Source: Rhopalosiphum padi (taxonomy: Eukaryota > Arthropoda > Insecta > Hemiptera > Aphididae). Taken from it: a stretch of DNA of 64,000 nucleotides. The notes below the pieces were generated by a model. It saw only the letters and a list, made by a program, of their open reading frames with translations, was not told the DNA's origin and made no database searches. Shown here one piece after another: positions 1-12,000 of the stretch; the stretch's first letter is position 1; each line of letters starts with the position of its first letter. The position numbers were made by a program, and so were the translations under genes. The stretch is from positions 13,984,581-14,048,580 of the forward strand of contig NC_083597.1 of the NCBI RefSeq assembly GCF_020882245.1, written 5' to 3'.

Positions 1-274
1 ACATAATTTAAAGTTATTTTATAATTAAATATTTTATGATTTTAAAATTATTACTATAAAAGTGTTTCCCTTTAAAATCACTTCATGTTTTAGTTTTCTT
101 ATAAAAATGCATTGTAATAATGATATGTATTTTTAATGTTATTTGATGTTACGTCACTGTGAAGTCAAACAATTAATTCAAGACTCATAAGTGCGTGATT
201 CCTGTTGTTTCATATAAATAATCAAAAAAATTACATAAATAACCTAATTTTAATCTATAACATTTTCTTTGCAG
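1..274 (+). other. Upstream flank and splice acceptor of the repeat-protein gene
   Basis: AT-rich sequence with no coding signal on either strand. It ends in a pyrimidine-rich tract and CAG at 261-274 directly before an ATG, which looks like a 3' splice site. The gene that follows therefore probably has at least one upstream, untranslated or short coding, exon outside the window. Confidence 0.5.
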
Positions 275-3202
275 ATGTATTTGATGCCATATGTGATATT
301 AAAAATAATATTACTAACAAGCACTGTAGCAGAACCTGTGTTAGAAATTTTATTAACAGCAGAAAATAGTCAAACCCTAACAAATGTAGATCAATCAAAC
401 TCAGCCAATGATGATGAAAAAACACTAGCACAGCAAATTGTTGAAGGCAAGTATGGTCTTATACATAAAGAACTATTCAATGACTTACCATCGAAACCTG
501 GCATTTTAAGTTACAACATAAATCCTGAAGTACCAAAGGATAACATCAATAACTTAGGAGGGTTAGATCCTGATGAAATTTGGCTAGCAGAGAATCATTT
601 ACTTGTTTTGAGGGGGGGAAATTTTAGTGATAAAAAAGTAAAATGGGCATATATAGATAACTATATTGCTCCACTGAGACAAGTTAAAATACCAGAAAAC
701 CCAAAAATACCTCCACCATTTCCAATACAGCTGGAAGACAATGGACCTATTGATTTTGTATCAATTAATGGTTCTACTTGGAGCCCAGTATTTCCTCCAC
801 CATTTCCATCAAATCAAGGTCTACCACTTCCAAATACAACCTTTGACGAAGACGATCAGTCATTATTTTATCCACCAAAATATGATTTTGTATTTAGTCC
901 AGAAAATTCTACAAGAGTTCCACCAGGTCCATTAGTTCCTGGAATAGTTTTACCACCACCGCCAAATTTTTTTGGTCCTTTAGAAAAGCCAGAAAAAGCT
1001 AAGAAAATTAATTTAAATATAAATAAGACAATTCCAAGATTTAATCAAAAACCATACTTTAAAATTCCCAAAGGAAATCATAATACTAAAGAAAATGGAT
1101 GGGTTCCAATACCATCAATCAAACCTAACTATATTGAAGGTTTGAAAATCAAAAATAATATTCTTATTACTACAACTGAAAGTGGTAATAAATACAATTC
1201 AAATTATAATGAACAAATTAATTTCCCCAGTCACCAATTTTTCTTAGAAAATCCAGCAGGACATACAACAAGTCATCCAGATTCATATTATTATTATGAA
1301 GAAAATAATAAATATGATGTAGAAAAACGTCCTGAACACAATAAATATGAAGACTCTAATATAAAAAGTCAACAATTTGATTTTCAAAATAATTATGAAA
1401 AGTCTACTACAATCAAGCCATATTATGAGTATAGTTATGTCGCTCCAGAGTATGACATTAAATCTCAAATTCAAAATCCAATTCATAAACAAAAACAAAT
1501 GACAGAAAATCAAAAAGAAAGACACTTATATCAAGAATGGGTAGAAAAACCAAAACATACTCAATACAATAATGAAATGGAGAAACAAAAATATCAATCC
1601 TGGCCACAACAAAATAACCAATATTCAGATTATGGATATCAAACAGAAAAACCCAACATTGCTACTGATAATCCATATCACGCATTTTTCACCCAAGATG
1701 ATGCAAGTTTAGTAGATGAAAATACAAAAAAATATTTTGCTCTCTTTGGTCAAAAAGTTAGAACCGAGAAACCAACCCAAGTAATATCACAATCAAAATC
1801 TCATACTAATAAAAATGATAATAAGATATCAATAATTGATGACATACTAGTGAACTTTAAACAGCCATTGCTGACTAAGAAACCAGAGACAGAAATAACT
1901 ACAGTCAAACCTCAAAACAACTATCCTCAACTTTCTTTACACGATGATACAAATGTGAACTTTAAAGAAAAACATCCACAGATCAATACTGATGATAAGA
2001 TAATATCACAAAATTCAAATGATTTTAAAGAAAATTATCCATATTCCATTGATACTGAAATTAATTACAATCAACGTTTACCACCTCATAGTATTAACAC
2101 TGATCAAATAATTAAAAAACCTTTTGTTCAAACTTCATTACAAGTCAAAACTCCGGTAAATTATAAACAACCTCTATTATCAAAAAATCCAAATTTAGAA
2201 CCAATTATACAAAGACCATATATAAATGTACATCAATCATCACTTTTTGATGATACCCAAGTAAATTACAAGCAACCAATACCACCAATAAATTTAAATT
2301 CTGAAATTATTACTCAAATACCACTATACAGATTACCATCATTATTCGAAGACACCAATGTGAACTATAAACAACCTTCGAGAACTGAAAATCCAAATTC
2401 AGAACAAATTACAAAAAGACCACATACACGAATAACCCAATCTCCCATATATGAAAATATTAATTATAATATAGATTCTTCATTTGTAACACAGAATCCA
2501 AATTCAGAACAAGTTACTCAACAATTATACATGCAGATATCACAAACTCCATATTATAGTGATACTACAATGAATAATAAACACCACAAACAATCATATC
2601 TATCCAGCAATCCAAATATAGAACTGGTTACACAAAAACCATACATAAATGTTCCAGAAACGTCAATACATGATGGGATTCAGGTAAACTATAAGCCACA
2701 AAGATATTTAAATAGTGGAGTAGTTGCTCAAAAACCCTATATTAAAGTACCAAACACTCCACATCTTGAAGAAACACATGTGAATTATCAACAAACAATA
2801 TTTCAACAAAATCCAAATATTGAAACAGTAGAAAAAAGACCACGTATAAAATTTCCTCAAACTTCCCTGATTGATGATGCTCAATTTCATTTTAAAAGAC
2901 CATTACCAATGAGAAATCATGATACAGAGTATTTTACTCAAAGACCAAAATCTATATATTCACAGACACCAGTATCTTTAATTGATGACGTTCAAGTAAA
3001 CTATAAACAACCAGTTCCAACAAAAAATATTGATTCAGAATATATAGTGTCAACACAAAGACCATTAAATCGTGTAGTTTCATACAATTTACCTGGAAAT
3101 AGTGGGAGTCACTTTTTCTTTTTAACAACGCATACTGGACATCCAATACAATATAATTTGGGTAATCAAAATTATCAAAACTATAAAAGAAATGTCAAAT
3201 AG
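275..3202 (+). CDS. Unrecognised secreted-type Pro/Asn/Gln/Tyr-rich repeat protein
   Basis: I do not recognise this family. The frame opens two codons earlier with TTG, but the first ATG (275) sits directly behind a splice-acceptor-like CAG, so I start there (975 aa). The N-terminus (MYLMPYVILKIILLTSTVA) looks like a signal peptide with a cleavage region near residues 19-22. Residues ~45-115 are of normal composition and could be a small folded part. Residues ~130-250 are proline-rich (PPPFP, PPPPNFFGP). The rest is low complexity, rich in N, Q, P, K, Y and T. From ~residue 520 to 930 a degenerate unit of about 35-45 residues recurs roughly a dozen times, with cores such as DDTQVNYKQP, NPNxE and TQRPY. 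No transmembrane segment beyond the signal, no cysteine framework and no catalytic motif is visible. An extracellular matrix, cuticle or secreted structural role is only a guess. Codon use matches the AT-rich surroundings. The strand is opposite to Naa15. Confidence 0.75.
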   Translation: MYLMPYVILKIILLTSTVAEPVLEILLTAENSQTLTNVDQSNSANDDEKTLAQQIVEGKYGLIHKELFNDLPSKPGILSYNINPEVPKDNINNLGGLDPDEIWLAENHLLVLRGGNFSDKKVKWAYIDNYIAPLRQVKIPENPKIPPPFPIQLEDNGPIDFVSINGSTWSPVFPPPFPSNQGLPLPNTTFDEDDQSLFYPPKYDFVFSPENSTRVPPGPLVPGIVLPPPPNFFGPLEKPEKAKKINLNINKTIPRFNQKPYFKIPKGNHNTKENGWVPIPSIKPNYIEGLKIKNNILITTTESGNKYNSNYNEQINFPSHQFFLENPAGHTTSHPDSYYYYEENNKYDVEKRPEHNKYEDSNIKSQQFDFQNNYEKSTTIKPYYEYSYVAPEYDIKSQIQNPIHKQKQMTENQKERHLYQEWVEKPKHTQYNNEMEKQKYQSWPQQNNQYSDYGYQTEKPNIATDNPYHAFFTQDDASLVDENTKKYFALFGQKVRTEKPTQVISQSKSHTNKNDNKISIIDDILVNFKQPLLTKKPETEITTVKPQNNYPQLSLHDDTNVNFKEKHPQINTDDKIISQNSNDFKENYPYSIDTEINYNQRLPPHSINTDQIIKKPFVQTSLQVKTPVNYKQPLLSKNPNLEPIIQRPYINVHQSSLFDDTQVNYKQPIPPINLNSEIITQIPLYRLPSLFEDTNVNYKQPSRTENPNSEQITKRPHTRITQSPIYENINYNIDSSFVTQNPNSEQVTQQLYMQISQTPYYSDTTMNNKHHKQSYLSSNPNIELVTQKPYINVPETSIHDGIQVNYKPQRYLNSGVVAQKPYIKVPNTPHLEETHVNYQQTIFQQNPNIETVEKRPRIKFPQTSLIDDAQFHFKRPLPMRNHDTEYFTQRPKSIYSQTPVSLIDDVQVNYKQPVPTKNIDSEYIVSTQRPLNRVVSYNLPGNSGSHFFFLTTHTGHPIQYNLGNQNYQNYKRNVK

Positions 3203-4889
3203 AAGTTTAATACTAATTATATTACATTTTGTTTGAGCATTAAAATTAGCAAAAAGTTATAATGGAATCATTTATACTGTGGATAAATTTGATACTGTTA
3301 AAGAAAAGACTGTGTTATGTAATATAAAATAATTCTTATGTAAGATACAATATTATTAGTGTTTAATTAATTTGACATATTATGGAACTAAATCATTTCT
3401 TATTTTTGATTAATGGCATTATTCTTTAAGGAATAAATCTATTAGTAATAGTGAAAGTAAATTATTGTATCACTTCTTAGTTAATAGGAATTGAAATATG
3501 TTTAAGGTATACTTTAATGTAATAATTTAATATTGTGTCATAATTAAAAAATATAAGAAACTATTTTACTATTAATTTTTGTTTAACAAAAGTTGTAAAA
3601 TAAAATGTAATGAATTAAGAATGTATAATTAAGATTATAAGTTAAACAAACATCAATTTGTATTTTTATGTAAACATGTAAGAAACTTTTATTATTTATT
3701 ATTAAGTATATATTTAAATAATATTTACAGTACAGTGAATTGAAATCTTATATCAAAATAAAAATATAATAATGAAAATAAAATTGATGTACATTGAGTC
3801 ATTGAAAATATCATTAATAGTTATAATAAATTATGCTCCTTATCCTAACGTCATGTAAGTTACATTGCAAAAAAAAAAAATATAAATAACTTAGATGGAT
3901 TTTATAAATTTAAAATATTTTCTGAGTACAAATGTGTTAGACAAAAATGAAAATCTTTGTACTTTAAACTGCACAGTAGGTACCTATTGAAATGTATTTT
4001 ATAGATGCAATTGTATTTTTAATAATTAAAATCTACAAAATTATCTATTGATGTATAATAAGTGTTTGTTTTTATTAACCTTTTGTTTATAAATGTGTAT
4101 TCTAAATTTTAAAAAGTTCAATTTTGTAGTAAATAAACTCCTAGTACAGTAAAACTTAGATATAAATATAATTTCTTTTATATTATTAAAATAATACTTT
4201 TATAAATAGGAAATCAGAATAAATACTAATATATTATACTAAAAAAAAAAAATTATAAATATATATTATATTAAATAAAATTCATAATAAATTTGAAATA
4301 CCACATTATAAAAAAGTTTGATTTAGGTAAAATTAACAAAAACAATTTTCTATATCCAGTCTATTTAAACAAAACTTTCATGAAATATTCATACATGTTG
4401 AACAGGAGCAGATTGATGAATATTTTCAGACCGGGAAAAATTGATTTAACTGGTCCATGTACTTACCAATAACTTTCCCCCCTCCACCAAAAAGGGCAAA
4501 ATTTTACTTAAATTTAAAAATCTGTTTAATTTTACCACTAAATTAGTAAAATATATAATACCTAAAATTATAAATTTAAAGTTTAAGATTAGTCAGATTA
4601 GGTTAATCTGTTCCAATTTGAACTTGAAGTTTGATATTATTACATTTCTAAATATAAACAGAAAATATTCTGAAAATATTATGTAACCAATAGACATGCA
4701 ATTTAAACTTTTATTTAATGTTCTAATCCTTTAATATACATATTAAATACATTTTATTATTTCTCTTACTGTTCATAATATATTGCCTTGTCTTTATTAT
4801 ATAAAAACAATTGGCAATCATCAATACTAAGTTTCTTAATTAGATTAATAAATTAATAATAATTATATTTTTAATATATAAATATATTT
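3203..4889. other. 3' flank, AT-rich, no gene seen
   Basis: Very AT-rich sequence after the stop codon with several AATAAA-type hexamers (for example around 3756-3783), which could end the upstream transcript. No exon of Naa15 was found here on the minus strand although its missing C-terminal part would be expected in this direction. Confidence 0.5.
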
Positions 4890-5486
4890 TAATTGAAATT
4901 ACTCATTATTAAGTACATGCACACTTTTTCATTACAAGAATTTTTGAAAATATTCATCTTCATCATGGTTTTCATCATCGTTAGACTATCATTATTAATA
5001 TACAATTTAGGTAACAATATTTTTAACTTATTCCAACTAGAGGAAAAAAGTAATAACTCTGACTGTAAGTTATTCGATGTAATATCTTTATTAAATATTT
5101 TAAGTTAAATGGCAAACGCACTTAAAGAATTTGGTGGCAATCCATTTTTAAAGTCATTAAAATGAATTGGCGACAAACACGCTAAGTCTATGTTTATTTG
5201 ACTATTTCTTATGAATCTTTTTACCAAGATTTCTACTACTTAATCTATCACATTATTATATATTTCTATGGTAAATTTTTTAAATGGATCAACCTTTTGT
5301 TAACTCTTTGTTAAAGCTTCTCCTTTTTTTTAAAAATCTTAATTTTGGGATCTGTTTTAATAGTAATATCCACTCTACTTCATTTTTGTCAATAAGACAA
5401 TAAATGATTCCAGTAAAATTACTAGTCTTAATGATAAATCTATCCAATTCTACCATAGAGTATAAATACCACAAATTTCTATACAT
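4890..5486 (-). pseudogene. Decayed hAT (Zaphod / zf-MYM type) transposase fragment
   Basis: Read on the minus strand in shifting frames, this stretch gives pieces typical of zf-MYM1-like hAT transposases of insects: a basic segment (LRFLKKRRSFNKELTKG), then FKKFTIEIYNNVID, then NIDLACLSP and NGLPPNSLSAF, then NLQSELLLFSSSWNKLK, ending in an acidic DDENHDEDEYFQKFL-like segment. Several frameshifts and stops separate the pieces, so the copy is dead. Order and spacing fit the middle part of the transposase just before the C-terminal dimerisation region. A Zaphod-like terminal sequence lies 0.4 kb upstream in the same orientation. Family assignment is from remembered motif patterns. Confidence 0.55.
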
Positions 5487-5837
5487 TATAGTAACAAATG
5501 TTCTAGTTTAATACCAAGGTTTACAGATACTATAAGTATTATCTCTAAACCTTTGTTTAATATCACAAATATTATATTATAACCTGTGTTAATATTATCG
5601 ATTAACGATGGACGATTATATTCGTATTCATATTATTGATATTATTATCATTGTAAAAGTATATTCAAAGGATATTATTATAATGGTATTTTGTGGTTAT
5701 CATACTAATTCCGTTGGCCAGTAATAGTACTAACGCACAAATAAATACCAAAATAATGCTTTTAAATTGGGTTTTAATATTTTATGCTTATTTAAAAAAA
5801 TATAATTCATTTTTATAACTATTTAATAAGAATAGCG

Positions 5838-5905
5838 GCCTTTACAAGAACAGGCCCATCGGGAAAATTCCCGATTTCCTGATAGTCCAATCAGCCCTTG
5901 ATGTT
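5838..5905 (-). repeat. Terminal sequence of a Zaphod-like hAT element
   Basis: On the minus strand this reads as a GGGCTGATTGG start followed by an internal palindrome around CGGGAATTTTCCCG and GATGGGCC. Zaphod-type hAT elements typically begin with CAGGGGCGGACTGG and carry a similar CCCGG palindrome. It lies upstream of the hAT transposase remnant in the same orientation, so it is probably the 5' end of the same dead element. Confidence 0.45.
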
Positions 5906-6011
5906 TCATAAAAATATGAATTACTATAACTTATAAGGAACATTATACCAAATTAATATATAAATTTATTTGTAGGGTATAACAACTAGGTGATTAACAA
6001 TAAAAACTCAC

Positions 6012-9000
6012 CTGTATCTAATTCATTATTAGATGATGCATCAGTCGGAGGTTTATCATGAAGATGTAAGTATACTTGGATTGCACATCGTGCCACTCTG
6101 AAGTAAAATGGATGAGAACGTAATACGTCTTCAAGCCTTAATAAATTCACATATGACCTCAAAGTCATTTTACGCATGCAGTATGTATGAAAATCAAATT
6201 GGTCATCAATTATCTCAGTAAAATGCTGTAAATATGTAAATACAATCAAAAAACAATTAATAATTAATTTAACTAAAAAATGTATATATTAATAATTCTG
6301 TATGGAAGTACTTTAAAAAATGAAATTAGAAAAAAATATTTATCAAAAAAGTTAAAAGTTAAAAATATTTAAGCTTAAAATTGTAATAGTTTTTGAAATA
6401 ACCAGTATTCTTTGATATCACAATATAATATCGCCTAGTATATTGTATGTATGTAATTTATTTATTAGGAATTTTACATTCAGGAGAATTCAATTCCAAA
6501 AAGTAAAAAACATCATTGTTATGTCTAAATTATATTTTCATTATTTAAACTTTTAGAGAAATTAATGCACAATTACTTTAATTTAATTTAATTTAATTTG
6601 TTGTGTTTAATAGGACTAATTAAGTTCTGAAAAATATCATAAATAAATAAATTGTTATTGTACCCTATCAACTTCATGGCATTTTTTCAAACTTTCACCC
6701 CATTTTCCAAGTCGTTGATAAGCTAATGCACACTCTGTTTGGAACCACATACATTGCATCTCATTTAAGTTTTCCATAGGTGAAACACCTTCCTAAAAAA
6801 TAGAAATAAAAAATTAAATTAATGATGGTATTTTATTATTTTTTTACATGGGTTTCAAAATAAGAGTTATGTTTAAAATAATTTGATAGAACATACTTCA
6901 GTTACTTTATTATGTTGATTGAATATATTAATCAATTAAATATGGACAAATTATAGAATTTCAGCTATCAAATATGTTAAGAAATAAAATATAATTTGAT
7001 AGATTTACTGAAATCTTTTATTAAGTTTGACATATCTTACATAATAAACTAAAATTATATAGTTTAAATTAGTATGATATATATATATATAAAATATATA
7101 TTAATAATAATTATAAATATGATAGACTTGAATTATTTATTGTTATTAATAATGTAATTAAAAATAACAATGTTTAGGTGATAAAAAAAAAAAATTAATT
7201 AATGTGGACAAAATAAAACCTTTTGATTAATTAGAGTTTATACTCCTTCTAGCCAGTTAACTTGGACTTGGTAAAATTATGTGATTACTTTGGATCTTGG
7301 TTATTTATTTTAACTACAGTAATTGTTTAAATCATTTTAAATTTTATATATTTATAAATAATAATAAATAAAACGAGTTTACATTCTTTAACAAAAGATA
7401 GTACATCGTAAATTGATACAAGTATAATAAAAAAATGTAATTAAATCAAGATAATAATATAGTAAATATTTATAAATAGAACTAAATAAATTACAAAATA
7501 TAATTGGTTAACGCATTATAAACATTCAACTTAAAAATTTCACAAGACTTAAAGAAAAATATAAAGCTGATCTATAATAGTAAAAAATAGAATATAAAAT
7601 AATTTATTAACACTGAAGTTGATTTAACTAGTATGAAATCCAATCATTGAAAGTAACTCTGGGCTATCTACATCACCATTTACTATTTAGTAAGTCATAA
7701 AAAAACATTAGATAACTAATTTTTCTAAGTTTACATAAGGTAATAACCAGCTATAGAGTGCAGATGATACGAATCTCTAGATAAACTTATATTCAATTTA
7801 AAACAAATAGATTACTTATAGTGAACATTTTATAATGGATTAATGAAAGCAGCATAGTGAAGGAATCAAACTTGAGCTTACTCAAAAAAAAATTTTTTTA
7901 AATATTTATATTTTTAAGCTTTTTTGTAATTGTATTCACAAAATCTCAAATCCTGAAAACATTACTAGCAGATAAATTAAAATGACAAGAAAAGGAAACA
8001 TATCCTCAAAAATTATTCCCTATTATCTTATGAAATCAACCTTAGTTAAAATGGAATTTTCCAATCTACAGTTTAAGAATATTAGTTCTCTTTTTTATAG
8101 GAAAACAATGTAACCTGACTTAGTTAAGAAGTAACTCATTTTCAATAATCTATTCATTTCCATATTTAACTGTTATTAAATACAATCATGCTATGAGCTT
8201 ATAATCAAAAATAATTTAGCATTAAAAGCGAACAATAGAACATTTATAGGGGTGTTGAAAACACTAAATAAGTTATCCATAACGGACATTATTATGACGT
8301 TGACGGAGACAACACATGCGGGTACTACATCCTCTTAAAATAACAATGAATTGTTTTAGTATAAATTACACCTGACATAGACATGTTTTTACAATAATAA
8401 TACCCAAGAAAATGGTATAAAACATACTTAAACTATTATCTATTATGATTTAAGTATAAACCTCAAAAATATTAATATTAGTCTCACCCTTGTGAACTTA
8501 GAGCATGTTTCTTCTGCTTCTTTTATAAGATTAGCACGCAACATGTATTTTGCACATTTTGAATTAATATATCTATCAGCTGTGTCCAATCCTTGTGCTT
8601 CATCTAGCCATTTATATGCCTCATAAGCATCACCAGCGTGCTAATTAACATAAAGTTATTAAACAAATGAATATTAGTTATATAATGCAAACAAATAAAA
8701 ATATTCAAATAAAAAATATAATACTTTAAATATTCTTCCTTTTGTAACAAATAGTTCAATTAAAGTCGGTGTGTGTGCAATTGCCATATCAATGTAAGTT
8801 AATGCTTTCTGTATATCATCAAGGTAATCATAGTGTTGAGCTAAATAGTGATAGACCCACAGTAAAGCAGAAGCAGGTTCTTTACATGATGAATCTAAAA
8901 TAATCAAAAATGCTAATATTATGTATAATCAAGAACCATTAATTTTAAATAAAAATGATTAAGCATAAAGTTGTGTTTTACATTATTTTATCATAATGCT

Positions 9001-12000
9001 ATATGGTAAAATTGATTCAATCTTAGGATAAGTTGAACTTCTAATCTGCCGTATAAGAATTTAGTTAGAGAGCTTAAGAGTTTATGAATTTAAAAATTTT
9101 TCTGAGATTTGACATATTAAGAAAATTATTTTATACATGGTAAACACAACCATAACTTTACATTCTTATTTTAAATACAAATAAAATATTATTATATTAG
9201 TTTTATTTGCGAAGAAAAATACCATACCATCACTATCGAATGAATTGAACTTCGTCAAATTATTTACATAAGATTCTAATAGACTTTCAATTATTTGTAC
9301 TTTATTTTTATTTTTATATAATGACCGTAAATCTACAAACAATGGCGGAACACCTTTATGGAAACCAGCTCTTAAGTAAGAATCAACTTCAGTTTGGAAT
9401 GCATTTCCTAAATAAACAAGAAATATAATGTGTATAATAGTTATTAAAAAGTATTGATGGTTACTGCAATCAATATACCTGATGCAAAAGTTAAACATAA
9501 TCGTTTAGGAGCCAATGCTTTAGGAAACTTCTTCCGATAACCACATAGCATATTATAAACACATTCATCATTATGCAATTGCTTAGCTTCTTTAATCATT
9601 AAATAGTAAGGTGTGTTTTCTTGGTTTCTCCGTAGTAATTTTTCATAACACAATGTAGCTAAATGATATTCTCCAATTTTTAAGTATAATGAACCTAAAA
9701 TAAGTCATATATTTAAAAAATTTAAATATTTCTAATGATTTAAATTAAAAATTTTAAAACATTGAAATTAACTTACCATAAATCTCTAGGACTGTTAATT
9801 TATCAAAAATATTTTCTTTGTACATATCTAAATGTTTGATGGCATCTAACACTCCACCAGATTCTTGAATAACCATATTTTGATACAAAAGTAGTTCGCT
9901 ATACTCAAAATCAAATGGAGCCTAAATACAATAATTAAATAATTAAATATTTAACTAATACTTTTTATATTTCACTATTATTTTCAGACAAAATATTATT
10001 ATTTACTCAAAGATTTAACTATAAATAATAACAATACTTCCGAGTTTTCTTTTTTTTAAATAGGAAGCATACTTAATACATTTTCAAATATGATATTATG
10101 GTTATAAAAATTCAAAATTCAAAATAAATTAAATTAATAATCACCCCAACATATTATTATTATTATTATTTTAATAAGGCTTAGACATTTAATTTATGTA
10201 AAATAAATAAAAATAAAAACTTACAGAAACCATTTGAGTTTTCCTAAATGTTTCCAAAATTTTCAAGGCCATATCATGATCGTTTAATAGATGATATGCC
10301 ATTGCATACCCTATCCATGATGCCCTTTGAGTTGGCCGCAACATAAACAATTGATATCTTGTGTCCTTAGAGAAAAATAAGACTAGTAACGATACTTAAT
10401 ATAATAACTAAATAACTAAAATAACCTTTTAGTAAGTTATTCAATGCCAAATGTCAAGCAAAATAAATAAAAAAACGTTTTGCATACAATTTTTTATTCA
10501 AAATTAATCTATAGTTCTAAATATTTTTTCTATGATACATGAATTTTATGTTGTCAATATTTAGTTGTAAAAAGCTTGTATAAAAGAAAATAAGCAAATG
10601 TATGCATTTTTTGATTATTTTACTATAATATAGATAAATATTGTTTTTTTAATAATCAAAATACATACAATTGTTGTAATAAAGAAAACATAAAGAGCCA
10701 TTATAATAAATAGTAAGTTAAGCTTTTTTTTCCTGTTAAGTAATGATTTTTACTTATTCTCATTCAACTATTCCCTGTTTAATATATTTAAAGTAATAAA
10801 TTAGTTGATGTTTGCATAACTATAACTAAATCCATCAATAAATAACAAAAAATCAATAATTAGACAAATTGATGTAACAACTTATTTAAATCTCAGCTAT
10901 AATATAATTATTTGACTATTTTGTTTTTTGTTTTACAAATAACAATCAAATATATAACTAATACCATAAAAACTTAATTAACTTATTACCCCATTATTAA
11001 AAAATAAGAAAAGAAAGGTATGTAAGTAATGCTTAGCTGTACATTGGGTGTTGAGTGAGTAAATATTGCAGGTATAAATGGTCTATCATATTACCAAATA
11101 ATATGTTTTTTTTATATAGTTATTATAAGTCATTTATTTTACATTTAGTATTATAGTAGATTGATACAATTTTTTCCAAAAATATTGCATTAATTATATT
11201 ATTAATATTTAATTATTATGATAATATATATTTATACCACATTACAACTTATATCAGCAGTTCCCAAACTGTGTTCCGCAGAGCTCTTGGAACTCCGTAA
11301 TTGTGTCTCAAGAGCAACAAATTTTACCATAAACACTTAATAATTTAATAACTATTCATTATTTAAAATGATTATAAATAATACATATATATTATTTTTT
11401 TTAACTTTTAATAAGGCCATAAATTCAAATATGATAATTCACCAATATATTTCTGTACAAAAAATATTAAAATTCGGATAAAAAATATAAAAAAATAATC
11501 TAATGATTAGAATTTTAAAGCAAACCAATTTTTGAATTTTGGGCTCAGGAGAAAATAATTCAATATTGATTTAAAATATAAAATTGCTTTTACTAGCTTT
11601 TAGTACTATATATTTTTGTGAAACAACTTTTTGAAGTACATAGCTATAAAAGCCAAATACCAATCACATTTAGAAGCAGAAAATTATATGTGTCTTCTCA
11701 AACTAGATCTGCCAAAAACTAACACATTGCTTACATTAAACATGTATAATATATTAATATTATGTAACATTGTATTGTAATGATAATAAATAAAACTTAA
11801 CATTAAATATTTCTATGGGCTCCATGAGAAACTACTGCTTAAAAAAAGGCTCTGTAGCTAGAAAAGTTTGGGAACCGCTGACTTATATAACACAAAATTT
11901 AAGAACATTCTTTAAATACTGTAAGACAGTAAAAATAGCTTTATAGTACCTATAAAAGTGATATTTTAATATAAATCAAAACTGTAACTATGTATAGTAA

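Noticed and set aside
5289..5486. 65-codon minus-strand ORF as a new gene or missing Naa15 exon
   Set aside because: It does not match the Naa15 C-terminal region. Its end (LRFLKKRRSFNKELTKG) fits the hAT fragment that continues in another frame.
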